Part shown: piece by piece, positions 1-9,714 of the stretch | Layout of the letters: each line of letters starts with the position of its first letter | Numbering within the stretch: the first letter of the stretch is position 1 | Translations under genes and position numbers: made by a program | The notes under the pieces: model-generated | What the model was told of the DNA's origin: nothing | What the model saw: the letters and a program-made list of their open reading frames with translations, nothing else | The model's database searches: none | NCBI GenBank assembly: GCA_022385805.1 | Contig: MU277718.1 | Coordinates: 3,716 to 67,715 of the forward strand | DNA: 64,000 nucleotides | Origin: Pilatotrama ljubarskyi | Lineage: Eukaryota > Basidiomycota > Agaricomycetes > Polyporales > Polyporaceae | Direction of reading: 5' to 3'

Positions 1-54
1 ACTGTAAAGGAAACAAAGTAAGTAAAGTGTAAGTAAAAAGTCCAAAGTCCGATA

Positions 55-1434
55 ATGTACTACAAAGTCCGATATCTAATCTTTGTCTCCAACACCGCGG
101 GTTCCCAGAACATCCTTGACGTTTCCACTCAATCCCCCCTGGCCGAGTCGCACGTCGGATCTCCGGCGGTGGGCCCGTCCCGCCTGCCCGGAGCTCCACT
201 TCTCGGTTTCCCCGACCCTACCCAAGCCCCTGCTCCGACTCCTCTGAACCTGTGGATGTCTCCCAACAACCCCTTCCTGTCTCCGCGAGCAGCTAGCGCG
301 CCTGCCGGTCCAGCCCCGGAACCCCGTGATCCACCTCCTCACCTCCCTACTCCTTCCGCTCCGTATTCCGACCCCCAACGGGAGCCCACCCAGGCAATGT
401 TGCTCCTCGCGCAGATGCTCCGGGTCACCCAGGCCTCCTCCGCTGCATCTTCCGGAACTCCGTCATCATCCGAACGGAACAACGTCTGGGAGCCTGACCA
501 GTTTGACAGGTCGGATCCCTTGAAACTCCGTTTATTCTTCACGCAGCTGGAGTTGGTCTTCAAGGCTCGCCCTAGGACGTTCGATACCGACGAGAAGAAA
601 GTCACCTACGCCATTTCCTACCTCAAGGGGATGGCCCTCGCCTGGTTCGAACCGTACCTCCTAGAGCACAAGTCGGATAACCCGCCAGAATTCCTGCACT
701 CCTACAAGGTGTTCCAGGAGGAACTCCGGGTCAACTTCGGTCCGTACGATGTCACCGAACAGGCTGAACACGACCTCGAGAACCTCCGGATGGCAGATAA
801 CCAGCGGATCGCGAAGTACATCACTCAGTTCAATCGGCTCGCGACGCAAGTCCGCTGGGGAAGGGCGGCCCTCCGTTACCAGTTCTACAAGGGTCTTCCG
901 GCGCGCCTTAAGGACCGGATCGCCGAGGTCGGAAAGCCTGACTCCCTGGAGGAGCTCCGGAACCTTGCGCAATCCCTGGACCACCGTTACTGGGAACGCA
1001 AGGCGGAGCAAGCTCGGGAATCTTCGGGAGGTCATAAGTCGTCGTCTTCAGCCTCCGTGAAGACCACCCTGGAATCCCGGTCCACTCCCTACACCAAAGC
1101 CAGTTCCCCTGCCGGGACCTCCCAGTCCGCCTCTTCCGCCGCCCCTCGGAGCTCCTCGTCTTTGTCCTCGTCTGCTAAGACCCCAGCTAAACAACCCTCC
1201 AAACCCTATTCAGATAAGTTGGGCAAGGATGGGAAGCTTACGCAAGAGGAACGGCAGCGTCGGCTCGCCAACAATCTATGCCTCTTCTGCGGAGGTCCGG
1301 GGCACGTGTCTGCAAACTGTCCAAAGAAGACGGCGCCCCCAGCTAAGGGCCGCACTGCTCAGGCCTCCGAGTCTGCAGAACCTCCGTCGGAAGTCCAGTC
1401 GGACTCCGAGCCTGTGGAGAAGTCAAAAAACTAG
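55..1434 (+). CDS. gag: Gag polyprotein of Ty3/gypsy element
   Basis: A 459-residue open frame. The N-terminal 130 residues are Pro/Ser-rich and low in complexity. Residues about 150-310 are the retrotransposon gag fold, with the typical stretch on lysine, alanine and tryptophan (motif LAWFEPYL). A Ser/Lys-rich linker follows, then a CCHC zinc knuckle near residue 409 (CLFCGGPGHVSANC), which would bind element RNA in the virus-like particle. The first residues (MYYKVRYL) look unlike gag and overlap a direct repeat AAAGTCCGATA in the leader, so translation may start at a later codon. The stop TAG at 1432-1434 lies directly behind a slippery heptamer, and the protease frame begins 2 nt beyond it. 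Confidence 0.85.
   Translation: MYYKVRYLIFVSNTAGSQNILDVSTQSPLAESHVGSPAVGPSRLPGAPLLGFPDPTQAPAPTPLNLWMSPNNPFLSPRAASAPAGPAPEPRDPPPHLPTPSAPYSDPQREPTQAMLLLAQMLRVTQASSAASSGTPSSSERNNVWEPDQFDRSDPLKLRLFFTQLELVFKARPRTFDTDEKKVTYAISYLKGMALAWFEPYLLEHKSDNPPEFLHSYKVFQEELRVNFGPYDVTEQAEHDLENLRMADNQRIAKYITQFNRLATQVRWGRAALRYQFYKGLPARLKDRIAEVGKPDSLEELRNLAQSLDHRYWERKAEQARESSGGHKSSSSASVKTTLESRSTPYTKASSPAGTSQSASSAAPRSSSSLSSSAKTPAKQPSKPYSDKLGKDGKLTQEERQRRLANNLCLFCGGPGHVSANCPKKTAPPAKGRTAQASESAEPPSEVQSDSEPVEKSKN
1425..1431 (+). promoter_or_regulatory. Putative -1 programmed ribosomal frameshift heptamer (A AAA AAC) at gag-pol junction
   Basis: In the gag frame the last codons before the TAG read AAA AAC and are preceded by A, giving the canonical X XXY YYZ heptamer. 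A -1 slip here moves ribosomes into the frame of the downstream protease (position 1437 is in that frame) and bypasses the gag stop. Any stimulatory pseudoknot downstream was not modelled. The alternative is stop-and-restart at the ATG at 1437. Confidence 0.6.
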
Positions 1435-1436
1435 TC

Positions 1437-1841
1437 ATGCCATCCGTGTCTGGTGAGGACTGCGTTGACCCTCCCAGCATGGACCTTCCGCCTGTACTCT
1501 GGCTCAACACGTCCGCTCTTTCCGACCCCTTATCCCTCCACGTAACCCTCTACTCCGAGCTCGTCCCGTCGGAATTCCGGCCTCTCATCGACTCCGGTTC
1601 CTCGCACTGCTTCCTAGACTTGGAGTTTGTCGAGCATCACGGACTTCCGACTTCCCCTGTCCCTCCTATCTGCCTTCAACTCTTCAACGGATCATCCAAT
1701 CACGTCATTTCTCGGACTTCCACACTTCCGGTTCAGTTCCCTTCGGGAGAGGTCATATCGGTTGATTTCTTCGTAACTCCGTTGGACAAGTCGGTCTCCG
1801 CCGTTCTGGGATACACTGGCTCTCCGCCTACAATCCCTTGA
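1437..1841 (+). pseudogene. pol: Retropepsin-like protease part of pol (frame-shifted from RT)
   Basis: The aspartic protease of the element, recognised by the active-site motif LIDSGSSHCF (about 1588-1617) and the following hydrophobic strands. It lies in the frame reached by a -1 shift from gag. Reading continues to the conserved segment after LGY, where the frame breaks: the expected WLSAYNPLIDW motif, usual for this family, is found in the next frame starting at 1817. A single-base loss at about 1812-1817 explains this. The 134-residue open frame therefore ends in unrelated residues. Catalytic residues are intact; the defect is only in the link to RT. Confidence 0.8.
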
Positions 1842-3634
1842 TTGACTGGAAGAAGCGCAGCATCCAATTCCGAACTGCTCCTCCGACACATCCGTCTCCT
1901 TCGGATCCCTCGGCGCCTTCGGTATCTTCACCCTCGGTATCCCTGACCGGACCTCCGGCTTTGACCTCTCCCACGTCGGTCCCCCGGGTCACCCTGGTCA
2001 ACGCCGCGGCTTTCGCCCGCGCGTGCCGGATGCCCGGGGCGGAGAGTTACACTCTCAATCTGTCAGACGTCTCGCTGGATTCGGCTAAGGCCCGTAGCTC
2101 ATCGCTCTCGGAGGAACCTCCGGACCTCACCGGAGTTCCCCCGGAGTACCACAAGTTCGCAGATGTCTTTAGCAAGAAGAAGGCAGACACTCTTCCGGAA
2201 CACCGGCCCTACGACCTCAAAATTACTCTTGAGGAGAGCAAGGTTCCGCCCCTCAGCCCGATCTACTCGCTGTCCCAGATGGAGTTGGACACCCTGCGCG
2301 AGTACATCGAGGAAAACCTCCGTTCGGGGTTCATTCGGCTGTCCAATTCACCCTGCGGAGCTCCGGTCCTCTTCGTCAAGAAGAAGGACGGCTCACTCCG
2401 ATTGTGCGTGGACTACCGGGGATTGAACAAGATCACTCGGAAGGACCGCTATCTGTTACCGCTCGTCTCGGACCTCCTGGATACTCCGTGGGAGGCCCGG
2501 ATCTACACTAAGGTCGACCTCTGGCACGCCTACAACCTCGTTTGCATCGCTCCCGGCGACAAGTGGAAGACGGCCTTCCGCACACGGTACGGATCCTTCG
2601 AGTGGCTTGTGATGCCTTTCGGACTTTCAAACACCCCAGCGGCCTTCCAACACTTTGTCAATAAAGTGTTCGCGGATCTCCTAGATGTGTGCGTCGTCGT
2701 TTATCTCGATGATATCCTCATCTATTCGGACTCCCTAGAGGAACACTGAGAACACGTCAAGGAAGTCCTGCGGAGGCTCCGGAAGTTCAAGCTCTATGCT
2801 CGTGCGGATAAGTGTGAATTCCACGCGACTTCCATCGAGTACCTGGGCTACCTCCTCTCTCCCGAGGGCCTTACGATGGCGGAGTCTACGGTGAAGGCGA
2901 TCCTGGACTGGCCGGAACCCCGGAAAGTCCGGGACATCCAGTCGTTCCTCGGATTTGCGAACTTCTACCGGCGCTTCATCCACAACTACTCCGAGATTGT
3001 CCTCCCCTTGACCCGCCTCACGCACAAGGGAGTTCCGTGGAACTTCGACCAGAAGTGCTGGGACTCCTTCAACACGTTGAAGAAGGCCTTCACTTCCGCA
3101 CTGGTGCTACACCACTGGGAACCCAACCGTCAGATCACCGTCAAGACCGACGCGTCTGATTATGCCATCGCTGGCATCCTGTCTATCACCACGGAGTCCG
3201 GGGAACTCCACCCTATCGCCTTCCATTCCCGGATCCTCTCTGGAGCGGAGCTCAACTACGACACCCACGACAAGGAACTCCTGGCAATCTTCGAGTGCTT
3301 CAAGACCTGGCAGCACTACCTCGAGGGGTCCGGAACTCTGGTCAACTTCGTCACCGACCACAAGAACCTCAAGTACTTTGCTACCACCAAACTCTTGACC
3401 CGCTGCCAGGCCCGCTGGTCGGAGTTCCTGTCGCAATTCAACCTCATCATCCGTTTCCGCCCCGGAAAACTCGGTGCCAAATCTGACACGCTCACTCGAC
3501 GATGGGACGTCTACCCCAAAGAGGGGGGCAGTGACTACTCCGTAGTCAACCTGCACAACTTCCGACCTATCTTCACGCAGGAGCAGCTTGCTTCCTCCCT
3601 CCGGGCGACGTATCTCCACTACCCGGTACTCTGA
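1817..3634 (+). pseudogene. pol: Reverse transcriptase - RNase H part of pol, one internal TGA
   Basis: The frame starts with WLSAYNPLIDW, followed by a variable linker. RT proper runs from about 2170 to 2760 and contains the VDYRGLN, MPFGLSNTPAAFQ and YLDDILIYS motifs, with the catalytic Asp pair in YLDD. A TGA at 2747-2749 interrupts it just behind YLDD; the same frame continues through the thumb (CEFH, IEYLGYLLS). RNase H spans about 3130-3500, with the first catalytic Asp in VKTDASDYA and the DHKNLKYF motif. A second TGA at 3632-3634 ends the segment. The terminator is probably a mutated arginine codon (CGA), as explained in the findings. Not functional as it stands. Confidence 0.85.
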
Positions 3635-5140
3635 GCTACGTTCCTGCTGGACGATCACCAGCTCCGTTCAGACATCCGGTCGGCCCAGTCATCAGAATCG
3701 CAGTCTACTGAGCTCGCCGCCGCACTCGAGGCAGCCTCTGGGGGCGACTCGCGCTGGTCTTTGGACGAAGAAGGCTTCCTCCGTTTCAACGGCCGGATCT
3801 ACGTACCTGACACCTCGGACCTCTGACTTCAAGTCCTCCGTTCCCGTCACGATCACCCTACGGCCAGGCACTGGGGCCAGAACAAGACTCAGGCCCTGGT
3901 ACTCCGTGACTATGCCTGGCCGGGACTCTGAGCCTTCGTCTGGGACTACGTGAAGTCTTGCACCTCCTGCGCACGAGCGAAGACTCCTCGGCACCTGCCT
4001 TATGGGACCTTGAAGCAACTCCCGATCCTGGAGCGCCCGTGGAACTCCATCTCTATGGACCTCATCGAGCAGCTTCCGAACTCCGGTGGCTACACCGCCA
4101 TCCTTGTCGTCGTGGATCACCTCACCAAGCAAGCCATCTTCATCCCGACGCACGACACTCTGACGGCCTCGGAGTTGGCGGACCTGTTTGTCATGCACGT
4201 CTTCTCCAAGCACGGAGTTCCGTCGCACGTTACCTCCGATCGGGGTTCCGAGTTCATGTCCCACTTCTTCCGGTCCCTCGGGAAGGCCCTTAATATGTGT
4301 CTACACTTCACCTCCAGATACCACCCAGAGGGCGACGGCCAGACCGAGCGGGTCAATCAGACCTTGGAGCAGTACCTCCGGATCTACTGCAACTACCAGC
4401 AGGACAACTGGGCCCGTCTCCTTCCCTTGGCGGAGTTTGCGTACAACAATTCCCCAAACACCACGACCGGGATCTCCCCGTTCTTCGCAAACAAGGGGTA
4501 CCACCCCGGACTCACGGTCCACCTGGAACGCAATCTCACCTCCACCCGGGCCCGGGAGTACGCAGTAGACCTCGTGGAACTCCATTCGGTCCTCCAGTCG
4601 CAGATTGCGGAAGCTCAGGCTCGCTACCAAGTGCAAGCCGACAAGCACCGCCTACCCGCGCCGGACTTCCAGGTCGGAGATCCAGTGTACCTGAAGGCCA
4701 AGCACATCCGCACTACGCGACCCTCAAAGAAGCTATCGGAGAAGTTCCTAGGCCCCTTTGAGATCATAGCGAAGGTCGGAATGCACTCCTATACGCTTCG
4801 GCTTCCGGACTCCATGCGTGCCGTCCACCCGGTCTTCCACGTCTCCCAGCTCGAGCCCGCAACTCCGAACACAATTCCGGGTCGCGTACAGCCGCCTCCA
4901 CCGCCCGTCATAGTCGACGGAGAACCAGAGTACGAGATCTCGGAGATCCTGGACTCCAAGCTGGACCGACGTCGGAAGTCCTGCCAACTCCTGTACTTGG
5001 TCCGTTGGGCCGGGTACGAGGGTACGGACGAAGAGACTTCGTGGATCTTAGCCACAGAGCTCGGGCACACACAGGAGTTGGTTTCGGACTTCCACTGGGC
5101 TTACCTGGACAAGCCTGGGCCCCTAGAGAGACTCCTATGA
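3635..5140 (+). pseudogene. pol: Integrase with C-terminal chromodomain, two internal TGAs
   Basis: Same frame as RT. The HHCC zinc-binding domain lies at about 3840-3980 (HDH..H near 3850, then CTSC at 3960) and is crossed by TGAs at 3824-3826 and 3929-3931. The catalytic core shows DD35E: Asp in SMDLIEQ (4058-4060), Asp in TSDRGSEF (4238-4240) and Glu in GQTERVN (4346-4348). A GPFEI-type module follows near 4750. The last about 65 residues (4920-5110) form a chromodomain with aromatic positions in YLVRWAGY and SW, which in chromoviruses steers integration to marked heterochromatin. Translation from the ATG at 3950 to the TGA at 5138-5140 is open, so the core and chromodomain are themselves unbroken. 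Confidence 0.85.
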
Positions 5141-5560
5141 CTGCACTCTTATGTATTATCTCTATACTTACTTAGTTGTCTGCTTTTCCTTATCCTTTCA
5201 TCACCCCTTCTTTCAGTTACTTGATGGCCTTTTATTGCTACCTTTTACCACTTTACTATCTACGGTAGCTAAGGGCGTCCTCGGAACTCCCCCGGAGTTC
5301 CGCCCTCACGCCGCTTCCGCCCCCTCATCGCCCTCCTCGCCCTCCGGATCTCCGCCCATTCCCTCTTCCTCTGCAGCCTTCCACTCCGCCTCCGCCTCCG
5401 CTCAGGCCTCCTCCTGCAGGCGGGCCATCTCGGCCTGGGCCTCCGCCAGGCGCTCCGTGGTGATGTGCCAAATCTACCCTAAAGCCGTGAGGTTGAGGCC
5501 AAGAGCCTTTGTAGGTCGAGGCCTCTGACGAGCTGAGCTGAGGTAGACGGCGGAATCAGG
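5141..5560 (+). other. 3' spacer of the retroelement with an antisense acidic/coiled-coil reading frame
   Basis: Between the pol stop and the presumed 3' LTR. The first about 130 nt are T/C-rich. On the minus strand, from about 5470 down to 5300, a frame reads a heptad-like Glu/Ala-rich segment (motifs TERLAEAQAEMARLQEEA and EGEEGDEGAEAA) with one TGA inside. No known domain. It may be a remnant of an antisense gene of the element or captured sequence. Confidence 0.4.
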
Positions 5561-6375
5561 AGATGTAGTGGCTCGGCCGGGGTGCCCTTGAGGCGAACGT
5601 CACGATGCGGCGGTGGATTGGAGCGAACGGAGTTCTTCGCAGGTGTTCGCAAGCTCTTCGTGGATGTTTGCGACCGTTCGCGAGTCTTCGCGGGTACTCG
5701 TTACGCTCTTCGCAGTCTCGTCGGGCTCAACGCGGACGCAGAGGGACTCGGTGATTCTTCACAGCTACGCAGTATTCAACAGCAACTCAGTGTAAGACGC
5801 GGACAGTGAAGAGGAAGAGGTGATGCTCAATAAGAAACTTGGCGCGGCGAAGTAGTAAACGCAAGGGGGACGCGAACGCGAACGCAGTTGGGGCACAGTG
5901 AGATCTCTGCTCTTGGGAGGGGGGAACGGAATCTGGATTGCTGCGCTGTGAAGCGCGAGTATTTTACATCGGTGCCAAAATGGTGTGCTACGCATGTGAC
6001 GCCGGACCGGACCTTCGCGCTGCCGAGCCGACTGCGAACGCACGGACCTAGCGCCGGGGGCATCTTCAGGGCAGGCTGGCGCAAAGGACTTCGCTCCCCC
6101 AAACGCCTGGTCGTCCACCGGGTTCTGCGCGATGGCTGCGCGTCGAGTCACTCGCGGGACTTTGCAATCTGTTGCAGAGGCTGCAAAGCTGCGAAGGCCT
6201 GCGGATCTGTGCGAAGAACTGCGAAGATGCGCGAAGATGCGCGAAGGGAGCAGCTTCGGTGCTCGGCGGCCTCGTGCGCGGAGTGGGGTCGCATCACCGC
6301 CTCGCTACTGAAGTCGTTATTTCTGTGTGTGGGTGGCTTCCATCCGCCGACGCAGTCACGGCTACTGACCTGCGA
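5561..6375. other. Non-coding stretch, possible 3' LTR, with inverted clusters of CTTCGC/GCGAAG short repeats
   Basis: No credible gene. Multiple TTCGC/CTTCGC units occur between about 5625 and 5730, and their reverse complement (GCGAAG, including two adjacent GCGAAGATGC copies at about 6220-6245) between 6165 and 6250. The right part may belong to the retroelement LTR or to an unidentified element. A matching 5' LTR would be needed to decide. Confidence 0.35.
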
Positions 6376-6598
6376 CACCTCTTTTTGTCAGTGCTTCCCG
6401 AGGGCGCGAGCACACAGGGACACTCATGGACATGGAAAATGGATCCCCCGCTGACCCGGGCTTCGCTGTACATCCTGCGGTTCTCAGTCATCTCGGAGAA
6501 GAGCAAGCTGTTGGTCAACTTTTCCCAGCCTAAACCGCACTTCGACTCGTGGAATTTTCACTCCCGGGAAGTCCTAGGCGACTTCGCGGAGCTTACTA
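6376..6598 (+). pseudogene. Left part of a disrupted F-box/LRR-like protein gene
   Basis: The open frame immediately left of the DNA transposon encodes residues resembling the middle of Agaricomycete F-box proteins (for example the motifs LFLSVLPEGAST and REVLGDFAEL). If the 4.5 kb transposon and one TA are removed, the codons run straight into the right part: GAG CTT ACT AGT ATG TGC GAT GAT CCC, giving ELTSMCDDP in one frame. This supports one original gene. No F-box (N-terminal) region is visible further left, so the gene was also lost at its 5' side. The start of the recognisable part is uncertain. Confidence 0.5.
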
Positions 6599-6625
6599 TA
6601 GCTGACCCGGCTTTGGGATGAACTT
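6599..6625 (+). repeat. Left terminal inverted repeat of the 4.5 kb DNA transposon
   Basis: Shares ACCC-GCTTTGGGATG-AC with the reverse complement of 11080-11104, with mismatches in the four bases after the TA and at two later positions. A related internal copy is at 6755-6772. Confidence 0.75.
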
Positions 6626-8655
6626 CACAAATAAGACTAAACATCCTCAGCATTCGGTCTGATCTCCCTTCTTACTGCACAGACATGCGTGCCAACTAGC
6701 TGCGGACCTCTTCCATTATTTTTTTTCTTAACTGGACGTACTGTCATGTTGGTGACCCAGCTTTGGGATGACCGTACGGTAGTATTACCACAAAAGTCAG
6801 TTGCTGAAGGATGCCGATTCAATCTCCGACCAAATCTCTCTGGCTGAATGGACATCTTACACGGCTCTAAGAACGGTCTCGTTTACTCGTGCTGCATCAT
6901 ATCAAACATGAATGTATGTTATAGTATCAGGATATTACATGCGGATTCCGTATGGATGAACGGTTGGGAGTCGAGTGTAGGGGAGAGAGGTCACCAAGGG
7001 GTGAGCGGCCTGAATTGGTATGGGGACGCCGGCGAGTGACAGGCTCGCGAACGTCAGCAGCGGCGGGTGTGCGAGGACGTGCGGTGTTCAGATCTTCGCT
7101 TTGAAGCATAGGATCAATCGGAATGGGTGCTGCTTGAGAGTGACGTTCTGGAGATTGCAGCAGAGATGGGAGCCACGTTCAGCGTTAGGGGACAGCCTCG
7201 GCTCTAAGTCCCTGTCAAGTTGGCGGCGGGATGCAGGCGGAGGGGAGTTCTCGTCGTTGAGATCCGCAGGGAGGGGTCGCTTTTGTGCGCTCGCGAGGCT
7301 GTTTGTTGCCGTGTACAATCCCGAGAACTTCGGATCGTTAGAATAGCGAGTGACTTGAGCTTTGAGATGTTGCTTGATGATCTCACAGAGCTCAGCATTG
7401 GTATGCTTCTCCATGGGAAGTCCGCGTGCGAAGACGATGTCCTTCAGGTCGTCTTTCACCTTTCGGCTGAGTGCTCCGGAGAAGCAGACATGATCATCGC
7501 GCACGATCTGTTCCCGCTCCGTCTGACGTGTACGCTCCTCCTCCGCTTTCCGCCTTTCGTCTGCCTCCCTTGCCGCTTCCCTCGCTGCCTCCTCCTGCTC
7601 CTGCCGCTCACACAACTCAGCACCTTCCCCGGCCGTAATCAGCATAGCGTTGGTGCGCAAGACCGTAAGCCTTCTCCCGCTCACAGACTTCTTCTTATTG
7701 AGTTCTTGCTGTACTTGACCTAGGTGCCAATTTGCGATCTTCGCGTGCGCATTCGCATGTTGCACCTGCCCGAGGAGGCCGACATTCTCGTTACGGAGGC
7801 TGACGTTTTCGGAGCGCAGACATTCAACCTCGCAGCAAAGGCGTTCAAGCTGTTCATTGCGCTAGGACGTGCGCCGGCTGACAGATTGCAGGGAGGGTGA
7901 GTCAAACGGGGTTGTAGGCCGCGTGTCCGTGGTCATGTCCACGTCAAATGGGGAGGGCGAACGAATTGCTCGATATGAATAGATTAGTTACGTTAAGCTT
8001 TCGCAAATTTGCTAACAAAGCATGGACTTACCACAGCCTTCTGCACTGTGTTTGGATTCTGATGCGAGACGAGTCCTTCGGCGGATATCCACTGTTGGTC
8101 TCGGACTGGCATTGGTTGAGAAATAGGGTGGGATGTGGGCGTGGGTCGAAGTGGTGTAACTCGGTGCGAAGTCGGCCTCGTCGAAGAAGTCAGCACTCCA
8201 CGTTTCCGATGTGATGCCGGAGTTGAATCAAGCCTTCTGAATGAGCTTCCGCTTGAAGACATGGCGGCGCACATCGAGATATTCGTGAATGAACTCAGCA
8301 CGTGACATTTCCCGGCCACGCGATGTATTGTAGAACTGGTTGCAGCGCTTGACCCATGCATCCTGGAGGTGGTTGAAGATTCTGACGTTGAGTGGCTGCA
8401 GGCAATGGGTAGTGTGCGGAGGCAGGAGAAAGAGATGGACATTATTCTCCATGGCCAGGTGGCGTATCTCCGGGGTGATGTGTGAACCGTGACCGTCGAG
8501 GATGAGAAGCAGGGGAGCATCAGATTCTCGCCGAGTGTTTGCCTGTGGAAGGAAGCATTTGCGGAACCATTCCGCACCAAGGAATTCATCACTCCAACCA
8601 CTTTGGGAGTGTGTGATGCTGTGAACGGCACATGGATGAGCTTCTCAAAAAACTA

Positions 8656-8683
8656 CAGTTGCGGACAGTCAAAGTCGACAAAA
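8656..8683 (+). repeat. Left TIR of nested element
   Basis: Perfect inverted match with 9687-9714. After about 28 bp the similarity becomes patchy (ATTTTTTGG shared further in). Confidence 0.85.
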
Positions 8684-9686
8684 GCGGGTTTGGCCTGTTT
8701 GGGATTTTTTGGGGGAAACTGACCTCGCGATCAGACTCAGAATGTCGAGAAACGTCAGAAAAACAATGTCCGAAGTTTCTCCCACGAGCGGATGGGGGCG
8801 GCCAATATTTTGGGCATATTCAACGCAGCGAGGGGTCAGAAGCGCCCATGAGCGCCCGTGGATCGGAGATGGCTTTTGTTACAATATATACTGTAACCTA
8901 GTTTACAATAGCATCCAGACCCATCATAGCGGTGCGGGATCCTTGGCGCTGCTGACAGCATGGCTGGATCAGCGCTCTCCCATCCGGCTGCCTTCAATGA
9001 GCCAGGGCCCAGAAGCCACGACTCGGAAGCCTTCAGACTCGTTGACTCCGAGTCCAGCTTTGAGCCCGCGCTTTCATCGTCTGACTCTGATGCTGAGAGC
9101 GACTCAGCAAACTGTCTGCTCGTCTCGCCCTGTTGTGGCCATATTGTGAACGTCACAAATGCATTGAGGTTTGTCTGCCGTTGGGGGAGTTGACGGTAGC
9201 GGCGCTGTGTACTTCAAGCCGTCCTCAAGAAGGGGTGGCTGACTGCCGATGTGCTCGTCTTTTATGTCGACTGGCTCATCAAGACTGTCAACTGTGCTGC
9301 CCTTCGGATGCTCAGGTATGTCTGTGGAGGTTCTGGCATTAACACTTCCATTATTTCGAAGTCCAGAAGTAACTCGCTTGTGCTTAGGAGGTCGCGAGTC
9401 ATTGGGGTCATCAACTTGTTACTCTCTTAGAACACCCAATTATTGCTAAATCGTTTTTGTCTCACCGGAATCTTGTTCGCCACCATGAAAGGAAACGTTT
9501 GCGCATTTTTGCCGATTTTTCTGGCTTTTTTTGGCGGTGTGGCCAAATTTTCAGACCCAAAAATGCAAACTACGATTTTATGGAAAACGGCTCGTACAAT
9601 CTTGTTGAAGACCACTGTAGGGGTGTTCCTTACACATGAGCTACGCCGTATTGGGTCTCATCAGCCGCCAAAAAATGCGCCAACTT

Positions 9687-9714
9687 TTTTGTCGACTTTG
9701 ACTGTCCGCAACTG
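9687..9714 (-). repeat. Right TIR of nested element
   Basis: Reverse complement of 8656-8683. It lies 22 bp from the 5' splice site of the host intron (9736). Confidence 0.85.

Larger units (their letters stand above)
1..5560 (+). mobile_element. Ty3/gypsy chromodomain LTR retrotransposon, degraded, 5' end outside window
   Basis: Domains run in the order gag, zinc knuckle, aspartic protease, reverse transcriptase, RNase H, integrase and C-terminal chromodomain, which is the Ty3/gypsy (chromovirus) order. Gag is open, but pol has one frameshift (about 1816) and four in-frame TGA codons, so this copy cannot make a full polyprotein. The window opens in the untranslated leader, so the 5' LTR lies to the left. 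A 3' LTR probably begins near 5556-5565, where a purine stretch precedes a TGTAG start, but I could not match it to a 5' copy; the right limit is therefore only approximate. I saw no target-site duplication. Confidence 0.9.
8656..9714. mobile_element. Nested non-autonomous TIR element (about 1.06 kb) inside the transposase intron
   Basis: The ends are inverted repeats beginning CAGTTGCGGACAGTCAAAGT and identical over about 28 bp (8656-8683 against the reverse complement of 9687-9714). Both sides are flanked by TA (8654-8655, 9715-9716) and the symmetry extends one base further (CTA). TA duplication and a CAGT start are typical of Tc1/mariner/pogo elements. Inside I recognise no transposase. 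A Ser/Asp/Glu-rich frame (about 8960-9110) is open on both strands but matches nothing I know. Probably mobilised in trans. Confidence 0.8.

Noticed and set aside
8960..9156. Ser/Asp/Glu-rich proteins on both strands of the nested element
   Set aside because: Both are by-products of the same TCNGAN-type repeat composition; no start context or domain.
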